A stretch of 64,000 nucleotides of DNA from Bostrychus sinensis (GCA_020698575.1 CM036243.1:12391903-12455902); one strand, 5' to 3'. Shown: positions 1 to 12,739, counted from the stretch's first letter. Notes: generated from the sequence alone by a model not told the origin. Numbers and translations are program-made.

Positions 1-37
1 AGATCTGTATATACATAGTTTTATTCATGTGTTCCAG

Positions 38-3000
38 ATTCAGAAATTGTGTGACCGGGTGGCCTCCTCCACACTTCTGGAGGACCGCAGGGATGCTGTC
101 AGAGCCCTGAAGTCCCTGTCTAAGGTATGAGATACCTTAAAATTACGCTTTGTACTTTGTGTATGAAATAAGACATAGGCTGTCATGGGTGCTGATGGGA
201 CACAGTTTTTTAACATGTTTGGATACAATTAAAGATATTTAATATGTGCATTAGCAGTTCTCTTCCACTACCCCTGCATTATGTTCTGCTTTTTGGCATT
301 TAATTTCAGTAGTTATTGTGACCATCTTTAATAACATTATGACCATTGTTGATATTGATTCTCACTGGTTGTATTCTAACCTGACATAGATCAATAATGC
401 TATTGCAGACTAATGCTCTCTTCCTAATTTGACCCATGCTACAAAATTAATTTCACTGCCTCTCTTTGTGAAATATGTATTTTGTTATACAAGGAAGCAG
501 CTGTTGTAGTTTCATATCCAACTACAATTCTGCTACAGATGTTTACCAACTGACCCATCACTCATAAATAAACCTTTACCATGATTCTCCAAAATACAGA
601 CTTCTTGTTACTCAAACAAAACTTTGTGGAAACTATTTTAAAAATATGATTAAAACAGTCACTGATGTTATGTTGTCTTTTTAATTTCTAGAAGTATCGT
701 ATGGAAGTCGGTGCACAGGCAATGGACCACTTGATCAGTATTCTGCAAACTGACAGGTTTGTGTGTGTTTGTTAATGAGTCAGTTGTAGCAGACATAGTC
801 ACGATTTTTTTTTTTTTTTTATAAACTGAGTTTGGAAACAGTAGCTCATATGTTTTTTGATATTGTGGTGCATTTGTTTTTATTGACAACAAAACAGGTC
901 TGACTCTGAAATTGTTGGCTATGCTTTGGACACATTGTACAACATAATCTGCAATGATGAAGAGGAAGAGCAAGGTACAAACTGCCTTGAAAATGTTCAT
1001 ATGTTAAATAGATATTTTAATGCCTTCTCTTCTTAATGGTCATGTTCTGGTTGCATGTAAAAAAAATAAGTCATTTTAATTAGACGCCAGTCATTCTTTC
1101 TTAAATTACTGGAAATTGATTGCTTAATTTAAAGATTCTATTTTCTTCCTTCTCTTCCATGTTTATTGCTACAGATGAATCAGAAGGTAATACCCTTTGA
1201 ATATGCATGATGCTATAGCTATATCCACCTGCAGTACTTAATTTGTTATTTTGTGGATAAGGAGCACAATAACTTCACTGCTGTCACCTGCTGCACTGCC
1301 AAAAACCTATATATGACATTAAAGCTTCAGAGATAATCAAAACTTTTTTTCAAAATCCATGAAATGAAAAAATAAAAATAAAATAGCTTGTGCGATATGC
1401 TTTAAACTTTTTCCCCTACCCTTGCAGACGCAGTAACCCCTAAACATAAGCACAAGACTGTATCAATGCCTGGTTAGTATGGGGTGTGACCTGAGCCTCA
1501 CTTCTAATACTGCTAGAAAACTAACTTCACTAAAATAATTTGGCAGTGGAAGGCATTTGGGTCATAACAAGGGTTTACTAATAGCATCACACCATCCTGT
1601 AGTGATTTTTTTTTTTCTCTCAACACTCCTAATGTTTTTCACACTGTTTTAACATAATACCGTATTGCTGATGTTTTCAGTTGTTACAATAAGATCTGAA
1701 ATATATGCTATATTCTATATATTCCTATGTTTAGTTGGTGTATGTTGAGGTGTTGACCTATGTTTTCTTTCCCCACTTCATCGAACCTTAGTGTTTTAGT
1801 ATCCTTCGTGCATACATACTTACATCCTGTGTCTGTTACATTTGTAAAGTATTTTATCCACTAGAAGTAGTGTTCATAAAAATCACATAATTTCAGTTAT
1901 TAACCTATGTTTATGGTTAAAAGTAAATTGTGTGCATATAGGTAGTTATTATCATCATATTGTTTATTTGAGACACCTGTTACTGGTGTATAATTGGCTG
2001 ATTGATATGGACAGGCTGTCTGGTGTCACCCTCCATCGTGATGTTTATTGCACAGTTTCTTGCAGTTATAAATATTTTTGTTCATGTAAATGTTCTTCAC
2101 AGATGAAAATGCCCAGAAACAGGCGGATGACCTGGGTGCACAGTTTACTGAGAAATTCATTGAGGATCCTGAGCATGTGACCCTTCTACTCACGCTGTTG
2201 GAGGTATGTACTCAGTTCAAATATGGGTGTAATTTTGTTGTTAAATACATTTGTCTAATATATTTATGTAATTTTATGCTTTTTAGGAGTTTGACTTCCA
2301 TGTCCGTTGGCCAGGGGTAAAGCTGTTAACTGCTTTACTTAAGAACCAGGGCCCTCAGGTCCAGGGTGTCATCCTTGTTAGTCCCATGGGTGAGGTTCTC
2401 TTTGTGAGAAGCTGTACATAATACACAAATCCTGTTATGTTACTCTGCTTATATATATTTTCTTTCACAGGCGTTTCTAGGCTGATGGATCTACTGGCTG
2501 ACTCCAGAGAAGTTATTAGAAATGATGTGAGCCTTTGCTTTCCTTCTTTGTAAAGATCACATTTTATTGATAATGTTTCTCTTTCTCTAAATTTCACAGT
2601 TGTATGTTTCCAACAGGGCCTCCTGCTGCTTCAGCAGCTGACTAAGAGCAATGCTGCCATACAGAAAATTGTAGCTTTTGAAAATGCTTTTGAACGGCTT
2701 TTAGATATAATCACTGAGGAGGGCAGCAGTGATGGAGGTACAAATCTTGATATAAGTGGTTTAGATGATTCTTCAAGGTTATAGTAAATGCGTATTTATA
2801 TCTGTTATCTGTTTGAAGGCATTGTAGTGGAGGACTGCCTTCTGCTCCTGCTTAACCTGCTTAAAAATAATAGCTCCAATCAGAACTTCTTCAAGGAGGG
2901 CTCATACATCCAGAGAATGAAGCCCTGGTTTGAGGTTGGCGATGATAATGCTGGTTGGTCTGCACAAAAAGTCACCAACCTACACCTTATGCTACAGGTA

Positions 3001-6000
3001 ATCCACATTTACATTTATTTCAGTTTTTTCCTCAATTTTCAGATATATGGATTTAATTGGTTCTGAAATAATTTCCTTGCTAGCTTGTGCGGGTCCTGGT
3101 GTCTCCGGTGAACTCTCCGGGAGCCACAGCCAGCTGCCAGAAGGCCATGTTCATGTGTGGTCTGCTACAACAGCTGTGTACCATCCTCATGGCCACCGGT
3201 GTGCCAGCAGACATCCTCACTGAGGTACAGTAGTTCCCAGACTAACAACTGTGGAGAAAAACCTTTCAAATTTCTTATAGCCTGGTTTAATTGTGTTTTC
3301 TTTCAGACCATTAACACTGTGTCAGAAGTAATCAGAGGCTCCCAGGTCAATCAGGACTACTTTGCTTCTGTTAACGCTCCCTCAAACCCACCAAGGCAAG
3401 TTCGATTAGAATATGAACTTACCAAACATTAAAATCATTCTTTTATTAAAAGGAATATTCCTCTTGTCTTTCTTGTCCTTAGACCAGCCATTGTGGTGCT
3501 ACTCATGTCAATGGTAAATGAGCGACAACCATTTGTGCTTCGTTGTGCAGTCCTCTACTGTTTCCAGTGTTTCCTCTACAAAAACCAAAAAGGCCAAGGG
3601 GAGATTGTAGCTACCCTCCTTCCATCCACTATTGATGGTAAGTTACAATACAGTATTTTTCATCTCAGAAACTAGCCATTCTCCTTATTGGTAAAATGCA
3701 TGCATTGTTGATGCCATTGTATTCTTATGTGCAGTTTAATACAACAACTAAACTAAAACTGGCTAGTAGGATGCCAGTTATTAGCATAAGGTGACACATA
3801 TTTTCTTCACTATGCTGTTTAACTGCCTAACTTCTTTGTTTCAATTAATAGTTCAGGACAGTTTTATTGTTTTGAATGTTAACACTATTATTACCTAAGC
3901 CAAGGAAATTATGTTGTCACCAGGATCTAGAAATTTCCTAACGGCTTTTGTACCTTTGTGACATAGGGATGTCTTTATTTTTGTGGCTTAATGGATAGAG
4001 TATTTACCTCTGAACTAGAATACCTCTGTTTTGAGTTCAGGGCTGGACACTATATTTGCCATTGCAAGATGGGGTCTATGCTTTGGCTTGTTTCAGTTTT
4101 TAAAAATCTATGTAAAAAATTCTGCCATTTTGCTAGTGACCCATTCTTTAATAAAAGAACACCTCCAGGTTGTTATAGAGGGATATGGTATATGATGATG
4201 TGTTAGAATTAGATAGTTTATTAGATTATATCTGTAATATACTTCTTACACAGTTGTTCTTTTCTGTTGTTAGCTAATTCCATCTCAGCCGGCCAGCTGC
4301 TGTGTGGAGGACTGTTTTCAGCCGACTCTCTGTCCAACTGGTGTGCGTCTGTGGCTCTTGCTCACGCCCTCCAGGAGAACCTCACCCAGAAGGAGCAGCT
4401 GCTGAGGGTCCAACTGGCCACAAGCCTTGGGCAAACCCCCTGTGTCTCTTCTGCAACAGTGCACCAACATCCTGTCCCAGGTAAGCCGGTAGAGGCAGGC
4501 CTGTTGCAGTCAAAGGGGCATTTATAGACAGGGGTCCTTTTTTCAACAGTGATTAGAGTCGTGTTACATTATTGTGATTTTGCAGGGAGATAAGATCGCC
4601 AGACGGGTGAGTAATGAGTGTAATGTGTTTGTGTGTTTGGGTGGCAACTGTACTGTTTTATTTTATTTATTTATTTTTTTTAAGCTTTGCATTTGTTATA
4701 AAGGTGTCCCACTTTGACCCATTTGTTGGGGGTTTCCCTCTAACCTTTAACCCTTACTGGTCCCTAATCCTTGGCTATGATTTCACTCTCCCTCTTCCTC
4801 CTGGGGGGTGGTTGACAGATAAATGATGTTACTGCTATTTTGGGGTTTCATCTGCTGATATTGTCCCAACGCCTGCTCTTAGTTCTTTTTATAACTTATT
4901 ATGCATGTCTTAGATTCTTCCTACTTCTTCCTCTGTTGAGGTAATTTCTGACAACTTTGACTTAGGGGTTTCCACCATGCTTCTGTGTGGTACCAAATTC
5001 ATTTTTAAATTAATATAAATGAAACAATCTTTAATTTTTGTTAAAGCTAAGATAAGCGTATCTGGAGCTGGTACAAATGTAGTCTTGTGATGAGGCTTAT
5101 TTGATTCCGGGTTTTGATTCAGGTTTGAAAACCTGGGTCTAGATCAAGTTTCTGACTTACATCTGCAGGTTTTACCAATCACATGGGTTTTCCTCAAACT
5201 ATTGCTTCTCATCCTTTGAGCATAAACTTGTATTTCAGGCTGTTCCTGTTTTTAAGGAATTTCCAGTAATCCTGGCCGACTGCTTTGGCTTGCATTTATA
5301 CATCAAATTATAAAAACAAAAACTTCTTACTTTTTGCAAGTGTTGGTGTTTGTTGTCACAGACAACAGTGTATGATCATTAGAATAGAATAGAACATAAA
5401 CAAACTCAAATACCAATTATTTTGATAGTTACTATACAAGACTTGTTTCTCAGTGTTTTGTTTATGGTATTTTTAAATTATAGGTTATTAGGCATTTGAT
5501 AAATCCTTGTCATTTTCCTCTTGTTTTTTTCCTTATTGTTGCATTCTGTCACATTTGGAGACAAAATCTCAAAAGGTGATTTTGTGAGTCTTTGTAATTG
5601 GAATGCTAATAAAATTAGCCATACTACTGGATATATATTATGTACATATTATGTACACAAACATCAATTTTGGCTTTCTATTAGAGCACTGGAAGGGTTG
5701 TTAAGCATGTTGCGCATTAAATGTGAATGCATTTGCTTCACTGCTGTCAACAGTAGACTTGAAACCGCATTTCTTGCCAACCTCCATGAAAAAACAAGGA
5801 CTGTTGATTAAGTTTCTTTTACTACACAATTCTTTGTCATGAGGCCATTTCGACCAAAAACAAGTGTCTACTTAAACAGTTTTCATGGAAATGCATTGAG
5901 AAATTAATTTAGTATTTCTTTGCTTGCATGTGCTGTTATTTGCAAATGTGATAAACATTTATTAAGAATGCAAACTGTACTGATACAAATGGGTCAAGAA

Positions 6001-9000
6001 GAAGACTGTCAAGAAGGATTGTTAATGTTTTATCTCATGCTTTGATGAAATGCAGCTTACATAAATGCATGGTCTTAGCTTAACATTGATAATAACAATA
6101 ACAGCTAACTAGCACAAGCACTATTTTGTTGTGTTTTTTGTTTGTTTTAACTCTTTAATCGCTGCTTGTTATTTTATGAAACTGTATACTTTTCCTCATA
6201 GTGTATTATTTTCAGTGCTTACTAATGTTTGATATCACATGTAATGTAATAGATAATATTCACATTTAATTGCATTAGCTACATTTCCTAATGGTGCCAT
6301 ACACTAAACATTAGCAAATTAAAAATGGCAATGTGAAGGCCAACAGTGGACATGTAGCCACCATAATGCATTTTTGTTTTTACCAGGTTAGGTTCAGGAT
6401 GTGATGTGTGTGATGCTGTTGACATTGTTCCTGTTGTTGTCTTCCTCAGGGCAGTAAAGTGCAGACCAGAGTGGGTCTCCTCATGCTGCTGTGTACGTGG
6501 ATTAGTAACTGTCCCATTGCTGTCACACACTTTCTACACAACCAAGAAAACGTCCCATTTGTATCCTTACAGAAAGACATAGCATATAGCACATTATAAA
6601 TACGTCTATACAATTGATCCTTAATCTGGGAATTGCACAGCTGACTGCACAGATATCAGAGAACCTGGGAGAAGATGAACGGCTTGTGCAGGGTTTGTGT
6701 GCGTTGCTTCTTGGCATCTGCATCTATTACAATGACAACTCTTTGGAAAACTACACAAAGTAAGTGTAAAACAGACCTTTTTCTTGCCTTTGAGAAAAAC
6801 TGTTTACACAGCCAATAGCACCTTGTAATATGAATGATCTGTGAAAAAAACAATCAACATAATATATGCTTTTTTATGAACAATGTGGATAAATGAGAAT
6901 GCTCAGGCCATTTGCATGTTTGCATATATTTTGGCCTGTGATCTAAAGGACATTCGCATTAGTTGCAGGTCTACCCTATTTTTAAACATTCAGCCAAAAA
7001 AGTGTTAAGGTATTGCAGCTCTGAAGTACTAAACACCTTCCCATTGAAGTGCTTTGTTTTATTTTTTAGAGAGAAGCTAAAACAGCTGATTGAGAAGCGA
7101 ATTGGAAAAGAGAACTTTGTGGAGAAACTGGGTTTTATCACAAAACATGAGCTTTACTCGAGGGCAGCACAGAAGCCACAGCCTGTGTTTCCATCTCCAG
7201 AACAAATGCTGTTTGACCACGAGTTCACCAAACTAGTCAAGGAACTGGAGGGTCAGTAGGAGACATTTTTTAACCATCAGGATCATTAAGCACTTTTTTA
7301 TAGTGATATTAAATGTTGCTGTACTGTACGTAGGCATGATAACAAAGGCAGTTCACAAATCCAGTGAAGAAGAGAAGAAGGAAGAAGAAGTTAAGAAAAC
7401 GCTGGAACAACATGACAACATTGTAACTCAGTACAAAGAGCTGATCAGAGAACAGGTAAACTCCAAGCATCAGGCAATAGCTATATTTCTAACATTGGAT
7501 GTACTGTATTTGGGTTGTATGATTTCTGTGTATTTTATTATGATCTTCAGGATGCTCAGATCCAGGAGCTGAAGGAACAGGTAGCCTCCATGTCGTTACA
7601 GAATGAACAACTGCAGTCTACAATAACACAACAACTGTCCCAGATCCAACAACATAAGGACCAGTATAACATCCTCAAGCTCAAATTAGGTTTGTCACTC
7701 TCAGTTTCTCAGTAGAAATGTATCATAAGTAGTGTTATTATGTGTTGGTTTGACCATCTTACATTGAGAAGATTAAGGTAGTTTTATGAAGTTGATGTTT
7801 GAATTCTGGTCATTGTCCTGGTAGTCACTGATAATGTCTATTTCTTAACTGTTAAGCTAAATGGCAACAAAGCATTGTTTAAAGTTTCTCTGAGACTCTG
7901 AAGTGTTCATAGTGCACAGAGATCCGCCAAGGCATTACAGTTTCACTCTGGATCCAGACAGTAATCTGGACTCACACCAAAAACTAATCATGTTCTTTTC
8001 ATAATTTGTGGCTTTTGCTAACAGACATCAAACAAACAAATATAGTCATAATCTAGGCCAAAGTCAACTGAAAATATTTTTACAGGTTTTTTCTAATCAT
8101 GTCACACTCTGGACAACATTTCTTACATATATGCACATTATTAGTGTTTAAGATTGATTTCTGAAATGGTCACATTTGCAGGCAAGGACAATCAGAGTCA
8201 GTCCAACAGCCAGGGAGATATCTCACAGGTGAATGGGCTGCAGACAGAGGAGCTGACGCAGCTTCGAGACGAGGTGGAGGAGCTTCGCAAGCAGAACACA
8301 CTCCTTCAGACACAGCTCGGCGACAAGGATTCACTCATCAACACCTTGGTTAGTAATGTAAACATGGACCTGGAAAAATTGTGAAGCAGGGATACTCCAT
8401 AATGGGGCACTTTGGTTTATCTGTAACATGAGAAACTCCCTGTGAGTCACTGCTCCTGCTATTAATATACAAGTTGTCTGTTAATTATGTGTTGCGTAGT
8501 TCAATTTTATTTGTATAGCATTCAAAACTGAATCATCTCATAGTAACTGATTGTAGAAAACCCCAAAAATACATCTTGAGCAAGGTCTTAGTGACAGTTG
8601 GATGGGTAAAAACTGTGGCTTTATAGCACACCTTTAGGGATTTCTGTATCATGTAATGATCTATAAATATTACTTTTGTGGTTTGTACCTATAACCAAGA
8701 CTACTACTTAAAACAAAAACAAGCTTTTAAAAAACATCTGTTTAGCAAGTGTGCTAAAATTATATTGTAGATGTTTATCCTAATACTAGGACTTGTTTTG
8801 TTATAATAAAAGGTGTGTTTTTTATGTGACTATAAACATATTAATTGTTCTGATTTCATCATGTTGCCATAGAGATCTGAGGCGGCACAAACAGCAGAGG
8901 GAACATCAGGAGCATCAGACAACACAGAACTACTTCAGGTGAGCATAAACACATTAACTTTACACCCAATTTGACATTGTTGCATTATCAAATGGTGCTG

Positions 9001-10742
9001 TCAAAAAATATAATGTATAATTCCGCATGTTTCAAAACTGTAAGTACTTGATAAGTTTCTTTAAATGGTTTTAGGAGTTTGAAAGCCTAAGAAATCAGGT
9101 TCAAGCCCAGTCAACAGAAATTAGCCAACTACAGACAGAGAGACAAGAACTGCTGAGAAGAGCTGAAGCTGCTGCGGTAAATGACACACGACTTAATATT
9201 TATGGCAGAAATGTTACATTATGCTTAACAGCTGCATAATAATAAAAAATCTGTTTTTGTTTAGTCTTCAGAACCAGTTCCATACAGTGACAGCTCAGTT
9301 AGTGATGCCAAAGTGACAGAATTAGAAAAGACACTCGCTGCACAGACATCAGAGACAGAGAGACTAAAGGTAAACAAAGAGAAGACTTTCTTAATCTCTC
9401 ATCTAATGATTTCCACCATAAGAAAAGAGCTTTAGGTAAATGACCCAGTCAGTGCAGTTCATTTCATTTATTTATCATTGTCTTTTTATGCTCTGGCATA
9501 GGGGGAGCTCAAGAGCTTGTCAGAAGGGAGGGCAGACTTAGAACAGCAGCTGGCCTCAGCCACCAGCTCTGTGGCTATTCTGCAGACAGAGAAGTCCAAG
9601 CTGCAGACAGAGGTTCAAGAGTCTAAAAAGGAGCAGGACGACCTGCTTATGCTGCTGGCAGACCAGGACCAGAAGATCCACAGCCTCAAACAGAGACTCA
9701 AGGACCTGGGAGAAACGGTACATAATCACAAAAGACATCCACAGCTATTGTAGTTAAGCTTTCTAACAGCTAATTTGAGTAGATATTAAATTTTGCAACA
9801 GTGTTTGTTTATATTGAGCATTACATTATGTCATTGTAAAAGCTTAATTAGTACACATGGTTATAAACTCCGACAAATTGGATGAATGTCATCTAGCATT
9901 GTATCATTTAATGCATTGGACAGTGTAAAGAATTTTTGTTGTGGTATTTCTAAAACATTTACGCACATATACCTCACTAGGCACACTTGCATCATAAAAT
10001 GTGAAAATAAACACATAAGAACTTTGAGTGAGTAATTTCTACTTTTTTTAATATCACAACAGTAAATAACTTCTTTGCAGCCAATGGATAAGGATGACAT
10101 GTCATCCTTATCATGTAAAAGCTGAACCATTGATGATATTCATTCATTCATTTTCTACCGCTTATTCCCGTTAGGGGTCGCGGGTGACTGAAGCCTATCC
10201 CAGTAACTTTGGGCCGTAGGTGGGGTACACCCTGGACAGAGGCCAGCTTGTCGCAGGGCTGACACAGAGACGAACACAGACAGACAGCCACTCACTCTCA
10301 CATTCATTCACTCACTAGGGTCAATTTAGAGTCACCAATTCACCTAACACATGCATGTCTTTGGACGGTGGGAGGAAGCCGGAGAACCCGGAGAGAACCC
10401 ACGGTTACACGGAGAGGACATGCAGACTCCACCCAGAGAGTTTGTTTGTGTGGTGTGTTGGTCCGCCCGGGGCTCGAACCCACGACCTCCTTGCTGGGAG
10501 GCGAGAACGCTAACCGCTCTGCCACCGTGCACCCCCCATTGATGATATGGTTATATGAATTCTAGTTCTGAAGTTGCTTTATTATGCTTTTCTATTACCT
10601 AAACATCTGTTATTTTCTCTGTTCAGTTTACTGTAGTTAGACTGTGACATTGTCCTTACAGGTTGAAGATGAAGACGACCTGGATGCTAGGGACCAAACG
10701 GATGACGATGATGAAGAAGATGATGATGAAGATGAAGACTAG
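38..10742 (+). CDS. uso1: General vesicular transport factor p115 (USO1), 5'-incomplete
   Basis: p115 is a peripheral Golgi protein that tethers ER-to-Golgi and intra-Golgi vesicles, working with Rab1, golgins and SNAREs. Exons: 38-124, 692-756, 898-974, 1175-1186, 1428-1472, 2103-2203, 2287-2389, 2471-2526, 2617-2737, 2819-2997, 3084-3224, 3307-3395, 3483-3637, 4274-4480, 4586-4606, 6450-6560, 6641-6759, 7070-7251, 7334-7455, 7551-7689, 8182-8348, 8873-8938, 9075-9176, 9265-9369, 9502-9717 and 10662-10742 (stop TAG). All introns are GT-AG except the GC-AG intron at 3396-3482. The exons to about 7.25 kb encode the armadillo-like globular head (for example FDFHVRWPGVKLL and NERQPFVLRCAVLYCF). 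From 7.33 kb they encode the coiled-coil tail (KKTLEQHDNIVTQYK, DDLLMLLADQDQKI). The last exon is an acidic Asp/Glu C terminus, as in p115. About 955 residues are visible, so only the initiator exon lies upstream. One extra base at 4429-4432 breaks the frame; everything downstream is in frame once it is discounted. Identity is very secure. Confidence 0.97.
1175..1472 (+). other. uso1: Two in-frame uso1 microexons (1175-1186 and 1428-1472)
   Basis: A 12-bp exon (1175-1186, after CTACAG and before GTAATA) and a 45-bp exon (1428-1472, after CTTGCAG and before GTTAGT) sit between the exons ending at 974 and starting at 2103. All four junctions are phase 1, so each can be included or skipped without changing frame. 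The 12-bp exon adds DESE-like acidic residues. The 45-bp exon adds a short basic, His/Lys-rich stretch (TPKHKHKTVSMP) in the acidic loop that follows the NDEEEE motif of the head. Use as alternative cassettes is inferred from phase and splice sites; no transcript data are available here. Confidence 0.6.
3396..3482 (+). other. uso1: GC-AG intron in uso1
   Basis: The donor reads AG|GCAAGT and the acceptor CCTTAG|A. Splicing at these sites gives the p115 sequence NPPRPAIVVLLMSMV with no gap. No GT donor nearby preserves the frame. The other donor positions match consensus strongly, which is typical of functional GC donors. Confidence 0.85.
3981..4086 (+). repeat. Partial copy of composite tRNA-like repeat
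   Basis: The segment reads GTGGCTTAATGGATAGAG, then TTTACCTCTGAACTAGAA, TTTTGAGTTCAGGGCTGG and CCATTGCAAGATGGGGTC. The same ordered blocks occur at 17.83, 31.71, 32.88 and (reverse strand) 47.1 kb. The first and third blocks resemble A- and B-box promoter elements of a tRNA. It lies in the uso1 intron 3638-4273. Confidence 0.7.
4429..4432 (+). other. uso1: Single-base frameshift in uso1 exon 4274-4480
   Basis: Before this point the exon reads in the p115 frame (KEQLLRVQLATSLG). After it the p115 sequence (PPVSLLQQCTNILSQ) continues only in the next frame. Removing one base from the GGG-C run at 4429-4432 restores phase, and the exon then ends exactly on a codon as the following exons require. 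The whole visible coding sequence is 2869 bp with this base and divisible by three without it. A sequencing or assembly insertion is the simplest explanation; a real allele would truncate p115 in its head domain. Confidence 0.8.
4586..4606 (+). other. uso1: 21-bp microexon of uso1 (GDKIARR)
   Basis: The segment has TTTGCAG before it and GTGAGT after it and encodes seven residues, GDKIARR, in phase 0. It sits between the exon ending NILSQ (4480) and the exon starting GSKVQTRVGLL (6450). Because both flanking junctions are phase 0, the cassette can be skipped cleanly. I recall a similar short insert (GDKI-RR) in some mammalian p115 isoforms but cannot verify it here. Confidence 0.7.
4607..6449 (+). 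other. uso1: Large uso1 intron, no further gene seen
   Basis: This 1.84-kb intron is AT-rich. I see no convincing exon, repeat family member or RNA gene in it. The other long uso1 introns (125-691, 1473-2102, 3638-4273, 7690-8181, 8349-8872, 9718-10661) are likewise plain, apart from the repeats listed separately. Confidence 0.6.
10087..10112. repeat. 26-bp perfect palindrome
   Basis: The 13-mer GATAAGGATGACA is followed directly, with no spacer, by its exact reverse complement. It lies in the last uso1 intron, about 28 bp before a SINE insertion. Each arm starts with a GATAAG motif facing outward. Confidence 0.95.
10140..10536 (-). mobile_element. tRNA-derived SINE, complete, with 12-bp target duplication
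   Basis: Read on the minus strand, the element starts with a tRNA-like head, GCACGGTGGCAGAGCGGTTA, containing an A-box-like segment and a B box (GGTTCGAGCCC). It ends in a short (GAAT)n tail. The identical 12-mer CATTGATGATAT flanks it at 10128-10139 and 10537-10548, which indicates target-primed insertion. The body (cctcccaccgtccaaagaca on the minus strand) is a sequence very common in fish genomes. It is in the last uso1 intron. Confidence 0.88.
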
Positions 10743-12469
10743 AGAAAACACTGAAGAGATAAAACTACAGGAGTATAATGTGTCTGACAGGAGGCCAGAG
10801 AAGACAAATGACAAACTGGAAAACAGAACTCAAGTAGTTTCTCATTCCATTTGCCATTTCTGCCATGACTTTTCTTTAGTCTTATTCACATGTTCACCGT
10901 TCTGTTTGAATTTCTTCTCTCAATTTCTTTGCCTTCAAGACATCTTTTTCTGCCATCAGATTGTTATGGATTTTAGCAGTTCAGCGTTCATTCTCATTTA
11001 GTTTATTTACAGAAAGACTTGTAACATTACAGAAAAGTAATTTGGATAATATAAAGTGTATTCAAATGTAGCAAAAATCATTTCTAAATCTATTTAATAT
11101 AATAGAAATTGTGTAATATTGGAGAGCTACTTTACCATACTCTGCTGCTCCCTCATCTTTAGTGTACCCAAGTTCTCACCTAACAGTACCTACACTCTGT
11201 ACTTGCCCACAAGCCCAGGTTCCAAGTCCAAATTCCTTGCCTGCACACCTCCATCGCATTCATTTTGGCATCATATAATATTGCTACAATTTCAATTCAT
11301 GATTTCACTTTTGAACTGCTCTAAAAATGCTGCAAAATACTCAAAAGATGTAAAAACGAGAGGGATATTTTTGCAACTTTTGTCCACTTCTGGCATCCTG
11401 CTTCTGTATATTGTGTAACTTATCAATTTATGAGCCACATCAAAAATGGTAAACAAAAAAAAAAGTGAGTCTGTACACCTGTGTGGAAATATAATTGTAG
11501 ATAAATTAAATTTTACTAAAGCTACATATCTGTATTGTTGCATCACTATGTTTGCTCACATTTTGTAACTATAATGCATCTATGATTAATTATTGACAGA
11601 AATACTAAACTTGGTACCTATTCAAGTCCTTTGTGTCATTACAGAGTATCAACGCTTGGAGGCGACAAAGAGTAACACGTTCACAAGACTATGTGCAGCA
11701 ATTTAAAAAAAAGTAAATACAGTTGATTTTACCGGTAACTTTAGATAAAGTGTTGCAAGGACTGCATATTGGTTGATACACCCTTCCAGTTTAAGCTTCA
11801 ATATAGTATGCTTTAGTACCTAGAGCTATTTGTTCTGTTTTGAGAACATAAAGTGGTTTATGCAAAGCTGACGTGAATGATCTTCACATGCAGAAAAGGG
11901 TTTATATTCAGTTATGATGATTAATAGATAAGATCTGTTATAGCTGAAAGGTAGAATTTAAGTAGATTACTGACAAATGTATAGCATCAATACTGTGTAC
12001 CTCTGTCTTGCGTTCACATTTCAGCACAGTTTTAGTGTTAAACTGGCTTGTCTCAAAGTTAGAAATGCAGCCATCCATGACTATATTGTACAAGCCAGAT
12101 AATAATAGTTGTATTAAGTCCAGTGATTTTTGTTTTAAGCAGAAAGAACATATTAAGACTAACTGCATTGTCAGTGACAATGCAATTAGTCCTTTATGAC
12201 ATTAGTCTCACATACAGATTCTAGGAAAGGCCAGTGATGATTTGGTGATCACGGTGATCATCTTCCCCTGGATCAGCAAAGCAATATAGTAGATGTAGGG
12301 GCGTGGTCACATCCTAAAATTACACGCCAACCCACTGTGCCATAAGCAGTAGAATGGAAGTTATGTTAATCTATATAATCACATTTAGAGCCAAGAAATG
12401 CAAAAATAAAATAAATAAACCTGGACCAGTTTTGTTCTTATGGTATGCCACTATTTCTTTTCCTTTCCT

Positions 12470-12500
<31 letters not shown>

Positions 12501-12720
12501 AAAACTACTATGACTATGAAATGTAGCTCCATTAATAGCTAAATAGGCTAAAGCTAAGATAAACATCCAAAATAAAAATAAAAATTCAGACAGTAAAGTT
12601 ATTTTCCCCGTACCGTGGGCCACTTGTTTGTTTGCTAAAGTTCTTAAGCTTATAATAAGATTCAATTTTGTGGTATTTTTTTTAAACCAATAGCCAACAA
12701 CAACAGCAACATTATTTCTG
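10743..12720 (+). other. uso1 3' UTR and uso1-coro2a intergenic space
   Basis: The 3' UTR begins directly after the TAG at 10740-10742. Candidate polyadenylation signals are an ATTAAA near 11505 and overlapping AATAAA hexamers at 12405-12410 and 12414-12419; the used site cannot be decided from sequence. A T-tract lies near 12469-12493. No further coding potential is convincing. Confidence 0.5.
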
Positions 12721-12739
12721 TATGCTTCTGGTTAACCTG

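Noticed and set aside
10450..10536. tRNA gene
   Set aside because: The A/B boxes belong to a SINE with target duplications; a proper acceptor stem and cloverleaf are not present.
10340..10565. Overlapping frames on both strands near 10.34-10.57 kb
   Set aside because: They fall within the tRNA-derived SINE and carry no conserved protein.
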